A DNA stretch of 64,000 nt from Halobellus rufus (GTDB lineage Archaea > Halobacteriota > Halobacteria > Halobacteriales > Haloferacaceae). The translations under genes were made by a program, and so were the position numbers. The notes under the pieces are model-generated. The model had not been told where the DNA came from. It made no database searches and saw only the letters and a program-made list of their open reading frames with translations. Positions 8,982 through 16,987 of the stretch are shown here, piece by piece. The stretch's first letter is position 1; every line of letters starts with the position of its first letter. The stretch is taken from assembly GCF_000739575.1 (NCBI RefSeq), contig NZ_BBJO01000014.1:350420-414419 (forward strand), written 5' to 3'.

Positions 8982-9890
8982 TTAGCCACCGAATTCGGAG
9001 ACGTTGGTTTCGTGCACGCGCTCGTAGCCGCGGCCGAGCATGAAGATGCACAGCACGGTCAGCGAGATCGCGAACCCGGAAGTGAGCGACCACCACCACG
9101 CTGAGGCGATGTACCCCGAGTTGTAAGCGTTGCGAAGCATCAGACCCCAAGAGGGAATGCCCAAGTCGGCGAACCCGATGAAGGCCAGCGAGGCGCTGAT
9201 GATGATGGTGAGGCCCGTCCCCAGCGAGAAGAAGAGGACGATCATCCCACCGAGGTTCGGGAGGATGTGACGGGTGATGATGTACCGGTCGCTCGCCCCG
9301 AGCATCTGTGCCGCCCGGACGTGCTCCCGTTCGCGTATCTGGAGGACCTGCGACCGGAAGACGCGAGCGTTGTTCCGCCACAGCAGGCAGCCGATGATGA
9401 GGATGGTCGTCCAAGTGCCGACGCCGAAGTACGCTGCGAGGACGATCGCCGTCGGGATGAGGGGAATGCCAAAGGCGAAGTCCGTGACCCGCATGAGGAT
9501 GTCGTCGACCCGGCCGCCGAAGTAACCCGCGGTGACGCCGATGAGGACGCCGATGGTGACGACGAGCGCGCCGCCGAGGAGGCCGGTGAACAGCGTCGGA
9601 CGGGCACCGTACAGGAGCCTGCTGAACACGTCCTGTCCTCGCGAGGTGGTCCCGAGCGGGTGGGCGAGCGACGGGGGCTGGAGTTCGAGGACGCCACCGC
9701 CCTCGACGAAGAATATCTTGTCGGGCTGATAGGGGGCGATGTACGGCCCGAACAGCGCGAGGAACAGCACGAACAGGAACCCGAGGAGGAACGCGACGGT
9801 GAGCCTGTCCGAGAGGTACAGTCGCAGCGACGAGCGGAGGTTGCGGAGCAGGTAGTGGTCCGTTATCTTGCTGACGCTATTGAGTAGCAT
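8982..9890 (-). CDS. dppC: Dipeptide/oligopeptide ABC transporter permease (DppC-type)
   Basis: 302 residues. N-terminal helix (TVAFLLGFLFVLFLALFGP) followed by the extracytoplasmic loop with HPLGTTSRGQDVFSRLLYGA, the standard DppC/OppC signature. The permease domain carries the cytoplasmic coupling motif REREHVRAAQMLGASD. First of the three transporter genes: its TAA stop at 8982-8984 lies one base from the ATG of the ATPase gene. A TATA-like box about 25 bp upstream of ATG 9890 suggests transcription starts here, with little or no leader. Confidence 0.93.
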   Translation of the reverse strand: MLLNSVSKITDHYLLRNLRSSLRLYLSDRLTVAFLLGFLFVLFLALFGPYIAPYQPDKIFFVEGGGVLELQPPSLAHPLGTTSRGQDVFSRLLYGARPTLFTGLLGGALVVTIGVLIGVTAGYFGGRVDDILMRVTDFAFGIPLIPTAIVLAAYFGVGTWTTILIIGCLLWRNNARVFRSQVLQIREREHVRAAQMLGASDRYIITRHILPNLGGMIVLFFSLGTGLTIIISASLAFIGFADLGIPSWGLMLRNAYNSGYIASAWWWSLTSGFAISLTVLCIFMLGRGYERVHETNVSEFGG

Positions 9891-9908
9891 GGTCCCTCAT
9901 AACGCATC

Positions 9909-9918
9909 CATAATTGTA
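9909..9918 (-). promoter_or_regulatory. TATA-like box for dppC-DF-B operon
   Basis: On the minus strand the sequence ACAATTATGG lies about 20-29 bp before the dppC ATG. This is the distance expected for a haloarchaeal TATA box serving a leaderless or nearly leaderless transcript. Position and AT content are the only evidence. Confidence 0.4.
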
Positions 9919-10000
9919 GGGGGACATAACCTTTCCAATAGGAGGGGGGCGGCGAGCACCGGATACCGTCCGCGGGACCGCGGTTTTCGAGCTGTCCGCG

Positions 10001-10681
10001 CTACGCGTCGACGTCCTCGACGAGGAGGTCTATCTCGTGCCGCAACGCGTCGATGCCGGGGTTGCCCACGAACCGGGACTCGACGGTCGCCCCCGAGCAG
10101 AAGAGGACCGTCGGCGCGGCGGCGGCGTCGTACTCCTCGCGGAGCAACTCGACGTGGTCGGGGCCGTAGACCGCGCCCAGGCCGACTCCCTCCGGAATTA
10201 TCCCGTCGTGGCGGAGGGCCGAGAGGTCCTCGCGGACCTCCGCACACGGCTCGCAGTCCTCGCGCCAGAAGTAGAGGATGGACGCAGGCTGGCTCTCGAT
10301 GAACGGCGCTATCTCCTCCCCCGAGAGGGCGACGAACCCGGCCGGGAGGTTCGTGTCCCCGTCGGCCGTCTCGGTCCGTTCGAGCGAGACGGCCACGTGG
10401 ACGCTGGTCGCCTTGTCGACGGTCTCACAGACCTCCTCGATGGCCATCGCGTCGGCGAGGATGTAGTCGCTGATCTCCTCGACGCCGAAGGGAGTCCCGT
10501 CGGCGTACCCCGCGATCAGCTCCGCCTTCGTGTCGTCGTCGTACTCGGTGACGGTCCCGCGGAACCGCTCGCGGGCCGCGCGGAACTCCTCGGTCAGTCT
10601 GAGTTCGCCGTCGTCCTCCTCGAATACGCCCTCGGTGCGAAGCGTGTCGTAGACGTCCTCGGGATCGAACTGGGTACTCAT
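10001..10681 (-). CDS. Thioredoxin-fold protein with long N-terminal helical region
   Basis: 226 residues. The C-terminal half (about 115-220) is a thioredoxin fold: YFWREDCEPCAEVR places a redox-active C-x-x-C at 143-146 after an aromatic W139, and APTVLF supplies the cis-Pro loop. The N-terminal 110 residues are acidic and probably helical, with no signal peptide and no match I know. A cytoplasmic disulfide reductase or a redox-sensing protein is plausible. It lies 110 bp upstream of dppC on the same strand and could be co-transcribed or independent. The link to the transporter is only positional. Confidence 0.75.
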   Translation of the reverse strand: MSTQFDPEDVYDTLRTEGVFEEDDGELRLTEEFRAARERFRGTVTEYDDDTKAELIAGYADGTPFGVEEISDYILADAMAIEEVCETVDKATSVHVAVSLERTETADGDTNLPAGFVALSGEEIAPFIESQPASILYFWREDCEPCAEVREDLSALRHDGIIPEGVGLGAVYGPDHVELLREEYDAAAAPTVLFCSGATVESRFVGNPGIDALRHEIDLLVEDVDA

Positions 10682-10779
10682 AGTCCCTCCAACGCCGTGG
10701 CGTGACTAAACGCTTTTCCGTGGGTCGGCAACGATCGCGACGCGCGAAAACGGGGACACTGCCGCGGTCGAGCAGGGAG

Positions 10780-11628
10780 TCAGAGGTTCAGGATCTCTCG
10801 GGTCTCGTCCGTCGAGGCGATCGGCCGCTCCAACCTCTCGGCGATGTCGGCCGCGCGTTCGACCAACTGGGCGTTGCTCTCGACTAACTCGCCGCGGCGG
10901 TAGTAGACGTTGTCCTCCATTCCGACGCGGACGTGGCCGCCGAGCGTCATCGCCATCGTCGTCAGCGGGAGCTGGTGACGACCGATGGCCATACACTGCC
11001 ACTCGGCCCCTTCGGGGAGGTTGTCGACGAGGTTGATGAGGTTCCGGGGTCTCGGGATCGTACCGGTCTGCATTCCGAGGATCAGTGTCGTCCAGAACGG
11101 CTCCTCGAGCATCCCTTCGTCGGCCAGGTGGTGTACCTCGGTCAGGTGCCCCGGGCCGAACACTTCGAGTTCCGGCTTGACGTCGTGCTCGTTCATCCGG
11201 CGGACGTACTCCTCGTTCTGCACGCGAGTGTTCATCGCGACGACGTCGCCCCGGGTGTTGAGCGGACCGAGATCGACCGTCGCGAGATCCGGCGTCGGGC
11301 GGGTCTCGATCACCGGCCTGATTCGGCCCTCGCGGTCGTTGCCGCCGCCCGTAGTGAAGTTCACCAGGATGTCGTCGCAGCGTTCTTCGATGATGTCGCG
11401 GAGCTCTTGGAACTTGGCGGGGTCCTTCGTGGGCTCGCCGTCCTCGTCTCTGGCGTGGACGTGTACGATCGACGCGCCGGCCTTCTCGCAGTTCCGAACG
11501 TCCTCGGCGATCTCTTCTGGCTGTTCGGGGAGGTTCGGGTTCGCCTCCTTCCCGTGCATTCCTCCGGTCGGCGCGACGCTGATGATAACCGGCGCTTCGA
11601 AGTAGTCTGCATATCCCTGATACGCCAT
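10780..11628 (-). CDS. BKACE-family beta-keto acid cleavage enzyme
   Basis: 282 residues, the usual length of the BKACE (3-keto-5-aminohexanoate cleavage, formerly DUF849) family. These Zn enzymes condense a beta-keto acid with acetyl-CoA to give acetoacetate and a new acyl-CoA. HVHAR at 56-60 supplies two zinc-binding His. The N-terminal strand PVIISVAPTGG and the C-terminal GGHVRVGMEDNVYY block (with the third metal ligand Glu region) are both present. Members act in lysine, carnitine, dehydrocarnitine or related beta-keto acid breakdown, so the exact substrate is open. The thiolase at 12308 could use the acetoacetyl-CoA/acetyl-CoA pool, but it is separated by 680 bp. Confidence 0.88.
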   Translation of the reverse strand: MAYQGYADYFEAPVIISVAPTGGMHGKEANPNLPEQPEEIAEDVRNCEKAGASIVHVHARDEDGEPTKDPAKFQELRDIIEERCDDILVNFTTGGGNDREGRIRPVIETRPTPDLATVDLGPLNTRGDVVAMNTRVQNEEYVRRMNEHDVKPELEVFGPGHLTEVHHLADEGMLEEPFWTTLILGMQTGTIPRPRNLINLVDNLPEGAEWQCMAIGRHQLPLTTMAMTLGGHVRVGMEDNVYYRRGELVESNAQLVERAADIAERLERPIASTDETREILNL

Positions 11629-11651
11629 CGACCACGGATTCAGTAGGGCCG

Positions 11652-11658
11652 ATAATAA
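11652..11658 (-). promoter_or_regulatory. TATA-like box for BKACE gene
   Basis: Minus-strand TTATTAT lies about 24-30 bp upstream of the ATG at 11628, the expected TATA spacing for a leaderless haloarchaeal mRNA. Confidence 0.45.
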
Positions 11659-11688
11659 GGTTTCCCCGGAAGTGGTCTCTGTCCGAAT

Positions 11689-11772
11689 TACAGTAGCGTT
11701 TGCAAGTCTTCACTCACTCGATCGCACGCAGTCGTGCGATCGGCTGAGCGATCAGTTGCAAACGCTACTGTA
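11689..11772. repeat. 84-bp palindromic MITE-like element with 17-bp perfect terminal inverted repeats
   Basis: The left arm TACAGTAGCGTTTGCAA (11689-11705) is matched exactly by its reverse complement at 11756-11772. Nested inside is a second perfect inverted repeat, CGATCGCAC (11719-11727) with GTGCGATCG (11734-11742), and weaker pairing extends outward from it. The whole element could fold into one long hairpin. It has no coding capacity. Flanks both start GTCCG (11681-11685 and 11773-11777), but I see no exact target-site duplication. It could be a non-autonomous transposon or an insertion-sequence relic. No copy of the arms was noticed elsewhere in the window. Confidence 0.7.
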
Positions 11773-12307
11773 GTCCGCGACAGCGCGTGCTCTGGCGACG
11801 TCTACACGAAAGATCACACGGTGTTTGACATAAACAAAAAACGCACTTCGATCCCTGCGCTCATCGAAGTACCGGTAGCTACGTCAACGGAATGAATATC
11901 ATTATCTTTCCTGTTTTATGCCCGATCGGCACTTAGTCTATTTGTATTCGCGAAATCACGACAAATAACGACTGTACGTCTGTTATTTACATCTTCACGG
12001 GGTTCGCAATTTGACAGTACAAAATACAACGTCGCAATTCCAATCCCGATGCCGACTTCACCGGCCCTACAAACCGTCTGTCATCCGTATTTTTGCATTC
12101 GAGAGTGCCCCCGTTTCGATTGCGGTATCCGCGGCGGTTGCGTATCTCGGTGTGGGCGTTCCGTGCGCTACTAACCGCCCGCTGAGGCTTCATGTGGCTC
12201 GTCGCTTCCGATCGAACGGGGTTCTCACTTTCCTTCCTCTTTGATACTGTAGAATACCCAGAGCGCCGAAACTCATTTGCTCCTCTCAGCGCAAGTTCGA
12301 ACCGCCT
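11773..12307. other. Intergenic region upstream of thiolase, 535 bp
   Basis: AT-richer than average between about 11820 and 12020, then ordinary GC. The open frames on both strands are short and show no recognisable domain. No tRNA or other RNA gene was recognised. With the palindrome just left of it, this stretch looks like an insertion or deletion scar plus the thiolase promoter region. Confidence 0.4.
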
Positions 12308-13462
12308 ATGAAAAACGCTGTTATCGTCGACGCCGTCCGCACCCCGTTCGGCAAACACGGCGGGTCGCTCCGGGATCTGCATCCGCAGGACTTGGCGGCC
12401 CGACCCCTGATTGGCCTCGAGGAGCGCAACGGCTTCGATCCCGCTGTGGTCGACGACGTGATCTACGGCTGCGTCACGCCCGTCGACGAACAGGGGATGA
12501 ACGTCGGTCGCCTCGCCCCGCTCGTCGCTGGCTGGGACGACAGCGTGCCGGGCGTCCAGCTGAACCGGTTCTGCGGCTCGGGCCAGCAGTCGGTGAACTT
12601 CGCCGCCGGAATGGTGATGTCCGGCCAGCAGGACGTCGTGGTCGCCGGCGGCGTCGAGCACATGAGCCGAGTAGAGATGGAGTCGGACGGCTCCGACGAC
12701 GACCTCTCCGAGACGTACTTCGAGCACGTCGACGAGAAGGTTTCACAGGGGGAAGCGGCCGAACGGATCGCGGAAAAGTGGGACTTCACCCGCGAGGAGA
12801 TGGACGAACTCGCCGTCGACTCCCACCGCCGCTGGAAACGGGCGTGGGAGGAGGGGCGCTACGACGACCAGATCGTCCCGGTCGAGACCGAACTCGCGGG
12901 AGACCCCGTCGTCGTCGACGAGGACGAACATCCGCGGCCCGAGAGCACGGTCGAGTCGCTGTCGGAACTGCCCCTGGCGTTCCGCGAGGAGGGCAACGGC
13001 GTCCACCACGCCGGCAACTCTTCGGGGATCGTCGACGGCGCGTCGGCGCTCTTGATCGCGAGCGAAGAGGCCGCCGAGGAACACGGGTGGGAGCCGCTCG
13101 CCCGGATCGTCGAGACGCAAGTGGTCGGGAGCGATCCCGTACTGATGCTCACGGGGCCGATCCCGGCGACCGAGCAACTCCTCGAGACAACCGATATGGA
13201 GATCGAGGACGTCGACCTCTTCGAGGTCAACGAGGCCTTCGCCTCCGTCGTCGCCGCGTGGATGGAGGAGACAGGCGCTCCCTGGGAGAAGACGAACGTC
13301 AACGGGGGCGCGATCGCGCACGGTCACCCGCTCGGGGCGACCGGCGGCGCGCTCGTCGGCAAACTCGCTCACGAACTGCAGCGGACCGGGACCGACTACG
13401 CGCTCTCGACGATGTGCATCGGCTTCGGGCAGGGGATCGCCACGCTCATCGAACGGGTGTGA
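12308..13462 (+). CDS. Acetyl-CoA C-acyltransferase (thiolase)
   Basis: 384 residues, a normal thiolase length. Opens with VDAVRTPFGKHGG. The acyl-accepting Cys is C89 in LNRFCGSGQQ. NEAFA, the GGAIAHGHPLGATGG loop with the catalytic His, and the C-terminal MCIGFGQG with the second catalytic Cys are all present. It condenses or cleaves acyl-CoA/acetyl-CoA in the cytoplasm, in beta-oxidation or acetoacetyl-CoA formation. It is monocistronic and convergent with the E2-type gene at 13550. Neighbours handling acyl-CoA (BKACE, acyl-CoA ligase, 2-oxoacid dehydrogenase) fit short-chain acid breakdown, but no operon links them. Confidence 0.93.
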   Translation: MKNAVIVDAVRTPFGKHGGSLRDLHPQDLAARPLIGLEERNGFDPAVVDDVIYGCVTPVDEQGMNVGRLAPLVAGWDDSVPGVQLNRFCGSGQQSVNFAAGMVMSGQQDVVVAGGVEHMSRVEMESDGSDDDLSETYFEHVDEKVSQGEAAERIAEKWDFTREEMDELAVDSHRRWKRAWEEGRYDDQIVPVETELAGDPVVVDEDEHPRPESTVESLSELPLAFREEGNGVHHAGNSSGIVDGASALLIASEEAAEEHGWEPLARIVETQVVGSDPVLMLTGPIPATEQLLETTDMEIEDVDLFEVNEAFASVVAAWMEETGAPWEKTNVNGGAIAHGHPLGATGGALVGKLAHELQRTGTDYALSTMCIGFGQGIATLIERV

Positions 13463-13549
13463 TCCCGTCCGCGTTCGCGAAAGCGCTGCTTTCGACCGCC
13501 TCCCCAGAGTATGGCTCTCCTACCCAACGAACGCGTGTTGCCAGTCCTC

Positions 13550-14284
13550 TCACACGTACTTCGAGGCGGTCTCGGCGTTGCTCGCGAGCGTGTCGAGAAA
13601 CCGCGCGGCGTCGGCCCCGTCGACCACTCGGTGATCGAAGCTCAGGCTCAGCGTCAGGTGCGGGCGCGTCCGTACGTTCCCGTCCGAAACGACCGCTCGA
13701 TCGCTGGTCCGTCCGATCCCGAGGATGCCGATCTCCGGCGGATTGATCACCGGATCGAACGAGTCGATACCGAGCGGTCCGAGGTTCGAGACCGTGAACG
13801 TGCCGTTGCGGAACAGGCTCATCGTGTAGTCGCCGGACTGAACCAACTCCGTGAGCCGTCGCCGTTCGGCCGCCACCTCGTAGAGGGACTTCGACGCGAG
13901 ATCAGCGAGCACCGGCGTGACTAACCCGTCGTCGATGGTCACCGCGACGCCGACGTTCTGCTCCTCGTAGAGCCTGTGGGTCCCCTCCTCGTACGTCGCG
14001 TTGAACGCGGGCCACTCCGTCAACGCGTCCGACAGCGCACAAAGCAATACGTCCGCTATCGACGGAGCCCTGTCGGGATCCCCCGCTTTCGCGTCCTCCG
14101 CGGCTGTCACGACCGGCCCCGCATCGATCGTCCGATTCACCGTCACGTGCACGGCCTGGCGGTAACTCTCGCTGAGGCGACTCGATATCGTCTTTCGCAT
14201 CGGGGTCAACGTCCGCTCTTCGCGGACGGTCCGTTCGGCCGAGTCGGTTCTGTGCGTCGCCTCTCGGTCGTCGTGTTCACTCAT
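13550..14284 (-). CDS. 2-Oxoacid dehydrogenase E2-type acyltransferase, catalytic domain only
   Basis: 244 residues consisting of the E2 catalytic domain alone. The usual N-terminal lipoyl domain and the peripheral-subunit-binding domain are absent; about 25 charged residues precede TPMRKTISSRLSESY. The active-site motif DHRVVDGADAARF is near residue 217, with His218 and Asp222 the expected catalytic pair. It would transfer an acyl group from a lipoyl carrier to CoA. It is last in an operon with the free lipoyl protein and E1 subunits just upstream. The missing binding domain leaves no visible docking site for E1 or E3. Confidence 0.88.
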   Translation of the reverse strand: MSEHDDREATHRTDSAERTVREERTLTPMRKTISSRLSESYRQAVHVTVNRTIDAGPVVTAAEDAKAGDPDRAPSIADVLLCALSDALTEWPAFNATYEEGTHRLYEEQNVGVAVTIDDGLVTPVLADLASKSLYEVAAERRRLTELVQSGDYTMSLFRNGTFTVSNLGPLGIDSFDPVINPPEIGILGIGRTSDRAVVSDGNVRTRPHLTLSLSFDHRVVDGADAARFLDTLASNAETASKYV

Positions 14285-14297
14285 CGGCTCCTCCCGC

Positions 14298-14576
14298 TCA
14301 TTGCTCTGGTTCCGCTTCCGTCGGCGTGATCCACGCCAGCGTGTCTCCGCGCTCGAACTCGGCGTCCTCCTCGCGGACGATCTCCGAGAGGACCCCAGAC
14401 GCCGGGGCGTACACGTCTAGGCTGACCTTCTCGATCTGAATTTCACAGAGGCTCTCGGACTCCTCGACGTCGGAGCCCTCGCCGACGAACCAGTTTACCA
14501 CGACTCCCTCCTCGCTCTCGACGTCGCCGGGCCACTCCGAGACGGTCACCGCCACGCGGTCGGTGTGTTCGCTCAT
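14298..14576 (-). CDS. Stand-alone lipoyl carrier domain protein
   Basis: 92 residues forming a single biotinyl/lipoyl domain. The lipoylation site is the Lys in CEIQIEKVSLDV (about residue 50), and the flanking GEGSDVEESESL and APASGVLSEI are typical. It sits 13 bp upstream of the E2 catalytic gene and 24 bp downstream of E1beta. It is therefore the swinging arm of this dehydrogenase complex as a separate polypeptide rather than part of E2. A biotin carrier is less likely because there is no AMKM motif. Confidence 0.88.
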   Translation of the reverse strand: MSEHTDRVAVTVSEWPGDVESEEGVVVNWFVGEGSDVEESESLCEIQIEKVSLDVYAPASGVLSEIVREEDAEFERGDTLAWITPTEAEPEQ

Positions 14577-14600
14577 CGGCTTGAGTCCTCGCTCATCGTC

Positions 14601-15614
14601 TCACTGGGTCCGTTGGACCGCGCTCACGATGTCTTTGGTGCTCGGAATGACCTCGTCCTCCAGCGGCCGCGAGTACGGGATCGGGACGTCGGGCACCGCC
14701 ACCCGTTCGACGCTTTCCAACGCGCCGAGCGACTCGTCCGCGACGGTGGCGACGATCTCGCCTGTCACGCCGAAGGACCGGTAGTCCTCGTCGACGACGA
14801 CGAGGCTCCCGGTCTTCTCGACCGATTCGACGATGGTGTCGGTATCGAGCGGCACGAGGGATCGGAGGTCGATCACTTCCGCACTCATCCCCTCGTCGGC
14901 GAGCGTCTCCGCCGCTTCGAGCGCCCGATGAACGTGCAGTCCGAGCGTGACGATCGTCACGTCGTCGCCAGCGCGCTTCACGTCTGCGCTCCCGAACGGG
15001 ATGGTGTACTCGGTCTCGGGGACGGGCGTTTTCGGCCCCTCGGGTGCGGGCATCCACCCGATTCCCATCAACCGCTTGTGGAACATGTAGAGTACGGGAT
15101 CGTCGTCGCGGATGGCGTTGTGCATCAGCCCCTTCGCGTCGTACGCCGTCGACGGGACTACGACCTTCAAGCCCGGGACGTGTGCGAACGTCCCGTAGAG
15201 GGTCTGTGAGTGCTGTGCGGCGTCGTTGTACGTCCCGCCGACCGCGGCGGTGAGGACCATCGGAACCGACACGTTCCCGCCGCTCATATACGTGTTCTTG
15301 GCCATCTGATTGTAGATCTGGTCCATCGCGACGCCGAAGAAGTCGACGAACATCAACTCCGCGATGGGCCGCATCCCGACCTGTGCGGCCCCGACAGCCG
15401 CGCCCAGATAGGCAGTCTCGCTGATGGGCACGTCCATCACGCGGTCGTAGCCGAACTCCTCGCGGAGCCCCTGCGTCGAGTCGAAGATGCCGCCGTAGTC
15501 GGCGACGTCCTCGCCCATATAGAACACCTCGCTGTCCTCGCGCATCTCGTGGGCGATGGCCGACACCATCGCTCGACTCATCGTCAGCTCACGGGTGGAT
15601 TTCGATTCTGCCAT
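14601..15614 (-). CDS. 2-Oxoacid (acetoin/pyruvate-type) dehydrogenase E1 beta subunit
   Basis: 337 residues, typical for E1beta of the pyruvate/branched-chain/acetoin dehydrogenases (transketolase pyrimidine-binding plus C-terminal domain). Recognisable parts are YMGEDVADYGG near the N-terminus, EFGYDRVMDVPISETAYLG, PIAELMFVDF, and the C-terminal transketolase domain with VVVDEDYRSFG. The ATG at 15614 shares one base with the E1alpha stop, so the subunits are translationally coupled. With E1alpha it would decarboxylate a 2-oxoacid (or acetoin) on TPP and load the lipoyl protein. Confidence 0.92.
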   Translation of the reverse strand: MAESKSTRELTMSRAMVSAIAHEMREDSEVFYMGEDVADYGGIFDSTQGLREEFGYDRVMDVPISETAYLGAAVGAAQVGMRPIAELMFVDFFGVAMDQIYNQMAKNTYMSGGNVSVPMVLTAAVGGTYNDAAQHSQTLYGTFAHVPGLKVVVPSTAYDAKGLMHNAIRDDDPVLYMFHKRLMGIGWMPAPEGPKTPVPETEYTIPFGSADVKRAGDDVTIVTLGLHVHRALEAAETLADEGMSAEVIDLRSLVPLDTDTIVESVEKTGSLVVVDEDYRSFGVTGEIVATVADESLGALESVERVAVPDVPIPYSRPLEDEVIPSTKDIVSAVQRTQ

Positions 15615-16660
15615 CAGTCGTCACCTCCGATTGCCTCGAAGTCGGGTTCACTGTCCGTCACGCCGTTCATCGGGTTCACGAACACGTCTTCGTGGGCCGC
15701 GTCTGCCTCCGGCTGCGGCTGTTCTTTCGCCCACTCGATCGCCTCCTCGACGCGGTCGTGCGCCGCGGTCCGGATCTCCTCGATCCGATCGTCGGTCACG
15801 CCCGCATCCCGCAGGTCCGCCTCCAACCGCTCGATCGAGTCGCGGTCGGCTGCAGCCTCCTGATCGGCTTCGGGCCGGTACGTCTCGGGGTCGCCCATAA
15901 AGTGGCCCATCCGCCGGTGCACCTGCACTTCCATCAGCGTCGGGCCGTTGCGGTCGCGCGCTCGCCCGATCGCCTCGCCGGCGACCTCGGCGATTTCGAT
16001 CGCGTCGTCGCAGTCGACGCGAACGCCCGGCATCTCGAAGCCGTCTGCCCGCTTCGACCCGTTCTCGACGTCCGTGACGCGTTCTTTCGGCATACTGATC
16101 GCCCAGTCGTTGTCCTCGATGACGAAGACGACCGGGAGGTCGAACACCGCCGCGAAGTTCAGCGATTCGAGGAACGCGCCCTGATCGATCGCCCCCTCGC
16201 CCAGGAACGACACCGCGACGCTGTCGGTGTTTCGCTTCTTGGCTGCAAGTCCGGCCCCGACGGCGGGTGGGCACCCCTCGGCGATGATTCCGCTGCATGC
16301 GAAGTTCACGTCCGGGTCGAACAGGTGCATGTGCCCGCCCTTTCCCTTTCCTAGGCCGGTTTCGCGCCCGAATATTTCCGCGGTCATACGCTCGAGATCC
16401 ACACCCTTCGCAATGGCGACGTGGTGGGGTCGGTGCGTCGCTGTCACGACGTCGTCGTCGCGGAGGTGCTGAACCACGCCCGCGGCGGCCGCTTCGTGGC
16501 CGGCCGCGAGGTGTAACTCGCCCGGAATCGGGCCCGCCGAGATGTCGAACGCGGGTTGTTTGCCTTCGAGATACTCCTCCTGGAGCCGCTCCTCGTAGTG
16601 CCGAGCGGTCACCATATTCTCGAACATCTCCTCCATCGTCTGTTCGCTGACTAGCGGCAT
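15614..16660 (-). CDS. 2-Oxoacid (acetoin/pyruvate-type) dehydrogenase E1 alpha subunit
   Basis: 348 residues. The TPP-binding motif runs from the FLGEGAIDQGAFLESLNFA block to the VIEDNDWAISMP segment, and RPHHVAIAKG plus GKGKGGHMHLF match the alpha-subunit signature of the acetoin/pyruvate dehydrogenase type. First gene of the E1alpha-E1beta-lipoyl-E2 operon. The sequence does not settle whether the substrate is acetoin, pyruvate or a branched-chain oxoacid. No E3 (dihydrolipoyl dehydrogenase) gene is in the window, so it must be supplied from elsewhere. Confidence 0.92.
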   Translation of the reverse strand: MPLVSEQTMEEMFENMVTARHYEERLQEEYLEGKQPAFDISAGPIPGELHLAAGHEAAAAGVVQHLRDDDVVTATHRPHHVAIAKGVDLERMTAEIFGRETGLGKGKGGHMHLFDPDVNFACSGIIAEGCPPAVGAGLAAKKRNTDSVAVSFLGEGAIDQGAFLESLNFAAVFDLPVVFVIEDNDWAISMPKERVTDVENGSKRADGFEMPGVRVDCDDAIEIAEVAGEAIGRARDRNGPTLMEVQVHRRMGHFMGDPETYRPEADQEAAADRDSIERLEADLRDAGVTDDRIEEIRTAAHDRVEEAIEWAKEQPQPEADAAHEDVFVNPMNGVTDSEPDFEAIGGDD

Positions 16661-16987
16661 CGTTGCAGAACACCGAATGGTGCGTATTGTACTTATGGAC
16701 CAGATGCGCGTTGAGTGGCTAGTAGGACGTCTGTACTCTCCGGTATCAGTATTTTACTCGATTCTATCGCTCCGAGACCCTCTGCCGAATTTGGTATAGC
16801 ATTATATAATTTACTCGTAACAGCGGTCTTTTTTGCGTCGATTCTGTGTTGTTTCGTTGTCTGCCCGGGACAACGACGCACCACAAAAACTAAGTTATCA
16901 CACAGAAATCTGCTACCGACCGAAATCGATGCGCTTCGAATCACTCACCCCCGGAGCTTTCGGCCTTCTAGGGCGGGCTGAACCGGT
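16661..16987. other. Divergent intergenic region with AT-rich core, 327 bp
   Basis: Between the divergent E1alpha and recombinase-like genes. The first 200 bp are AT-rich, with several possible TATA boxes: about 16690-16698 for the E1alpha operon on the minus strand, and ATTATATAAT near 16801. It also contains the stem-loop described at 16855-16875. I see no gene here. Confidence 0.45.
16855..16875. repeat. 7-bp inverted repeat (possible operator or stem-loop)
   Basis: CGTTGTC (16855-16861) and GACAACG (16869-16875) are perfect inverted copies around a 7-nt GC-rich centre. The position in a divergent promoter region is compatible with a regulator site. No more than that can be said. Confidence 0.35.

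Noticed and set aside
12011..12244. 77-codon plus-strand frame before the thiolase
   Set aside because: Basic, Pro/Arg-rich, no family, and codon use unlike the acidic haloarchaeal genes around it.
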